From NCBI GenBank assembly GCA_905182905.1, contig CAJJDH010000014.1, positions 1 through 63,017 on the forward strand: a DNA stretch of 63,017 nucleotides, given 5' to 3'. Each line of letters starts with the position of its first letter. The stretch's first letter is position 1. The notes beneath the pieces are model-generated. The model did not search any database, had not been told where the DNA came from, and worked only from the letters and a program-made list of their open reading frames with translations. The stretch is from a marine gamma proteobacterium HTCC2089. Lineage in GTDB: Bacteria; Pseudomonadota; Gammaproteobacteria; Pseudomonadales; Azotimanducaceae. Made by a program: the position numbers and the translations under genes. Shown one piece after another: positions 63,017-63,017 of this stretch.

Positions 63017-63017
63017 A

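Noticed and set aside
1..63017. CRISPR array, prophage or insertion sequence
   Set aside because: No regularly spaced repeats, transposase, integrase or phage structural genes were seen in the window.

Overview
The window looks like chromosomal DNA of a free-living, probably marine gammaproteobacterium, perhaps of the Pseudomonadales/Cellvibrionales-type OMG lineages. This is inferred from a Pseudomonas-like 4.5S RNA, a long-form QueF whose numbering matches the E. coli enzyme, RdgC, LptF, DUF481, DUF3429 and TIGR03643 proteins, and a moderate base composition. I see no phage structural genes, no insertion sequence, no CRISPR array and no plasmid functions. Genes are densely packed on both strands, often with 1-4 bp start/stop overlaps.

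Layout. 1-600: a gene-free left edge, then tRNA-Ser(GGA) and ffs on the minus strand. 608-10917: an acetyltransferase, queF, an AGCS Na+ symporter with an alkylsulfatase, a TAXI-type TRAP transporter, a type B carboxylesterase and a YCII protein. 11068-16084: an APH-like kinase, an exported lipoprotein sulfatase, a BamA/TamA-type outer membrane barrel and rdgC. 16315-25609: a Tat-like aldo/keto reductase with larC, an alpha-methylacyl-CoA racemase (AMACR) homologue, three MaoC/hot-dog proteins, an SDR, MscS, DUF481 and an FMN alpha-hydroxyacid dehydrogenase. 25746-32919: a tight plus-strand run of two acyl-CoA dehydrogenases, a CoA-transferase, a crotonase, an aldonolactone-oxidase-like flavoprotein, an LLM flavin oxidoreductase and chorismate mutase. 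32946-43873: HAD phosphatase, SCP-x-like thiolase, epoxide hydrolase with two CoA-transferases, an unrecognised protein, DUF6265, a phosphotriesterase-like hydrolase, a cytochrome P450 and a broken DUF1223 gene. 44050-52138: a minus-strand run of TauD dioxygenase, GPH symporter, NUDIX, HSL-type esterase and PhyH dioxygenase, then an 809-residue double CoA-transferase. 52135-63017: ELM1-like protein, M50 protease, metY, lptF, DUF3429, SPFH/NfeD, another CoA-transferase and a DUF885 lipoprotein.

Theme. About half of the genes are CoA-thioester chemistry or first-attack enzymes (P450, two Fe(II)/2-oxoglutarate dioxygenases, LLM, epoxide hydrolase, esterases, sulfatases). AMACR, paired acyl-CoA dehydrogenases, paired hot-dog hydratases and an SCP-x-like thiolase are the combination used on methyl-branched, isoprenoid or sterol-side-chain acyl-CoAs. 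The actual substrates cannot be read from sequence. The most unusual signal is six CoA-transferase genes (seven domains), among them a split pair and a fused pair that each join one domain lacking the catalytic Asp to one that keeps it. No dedicated transcription factor was recognised in the whole 63 kb.
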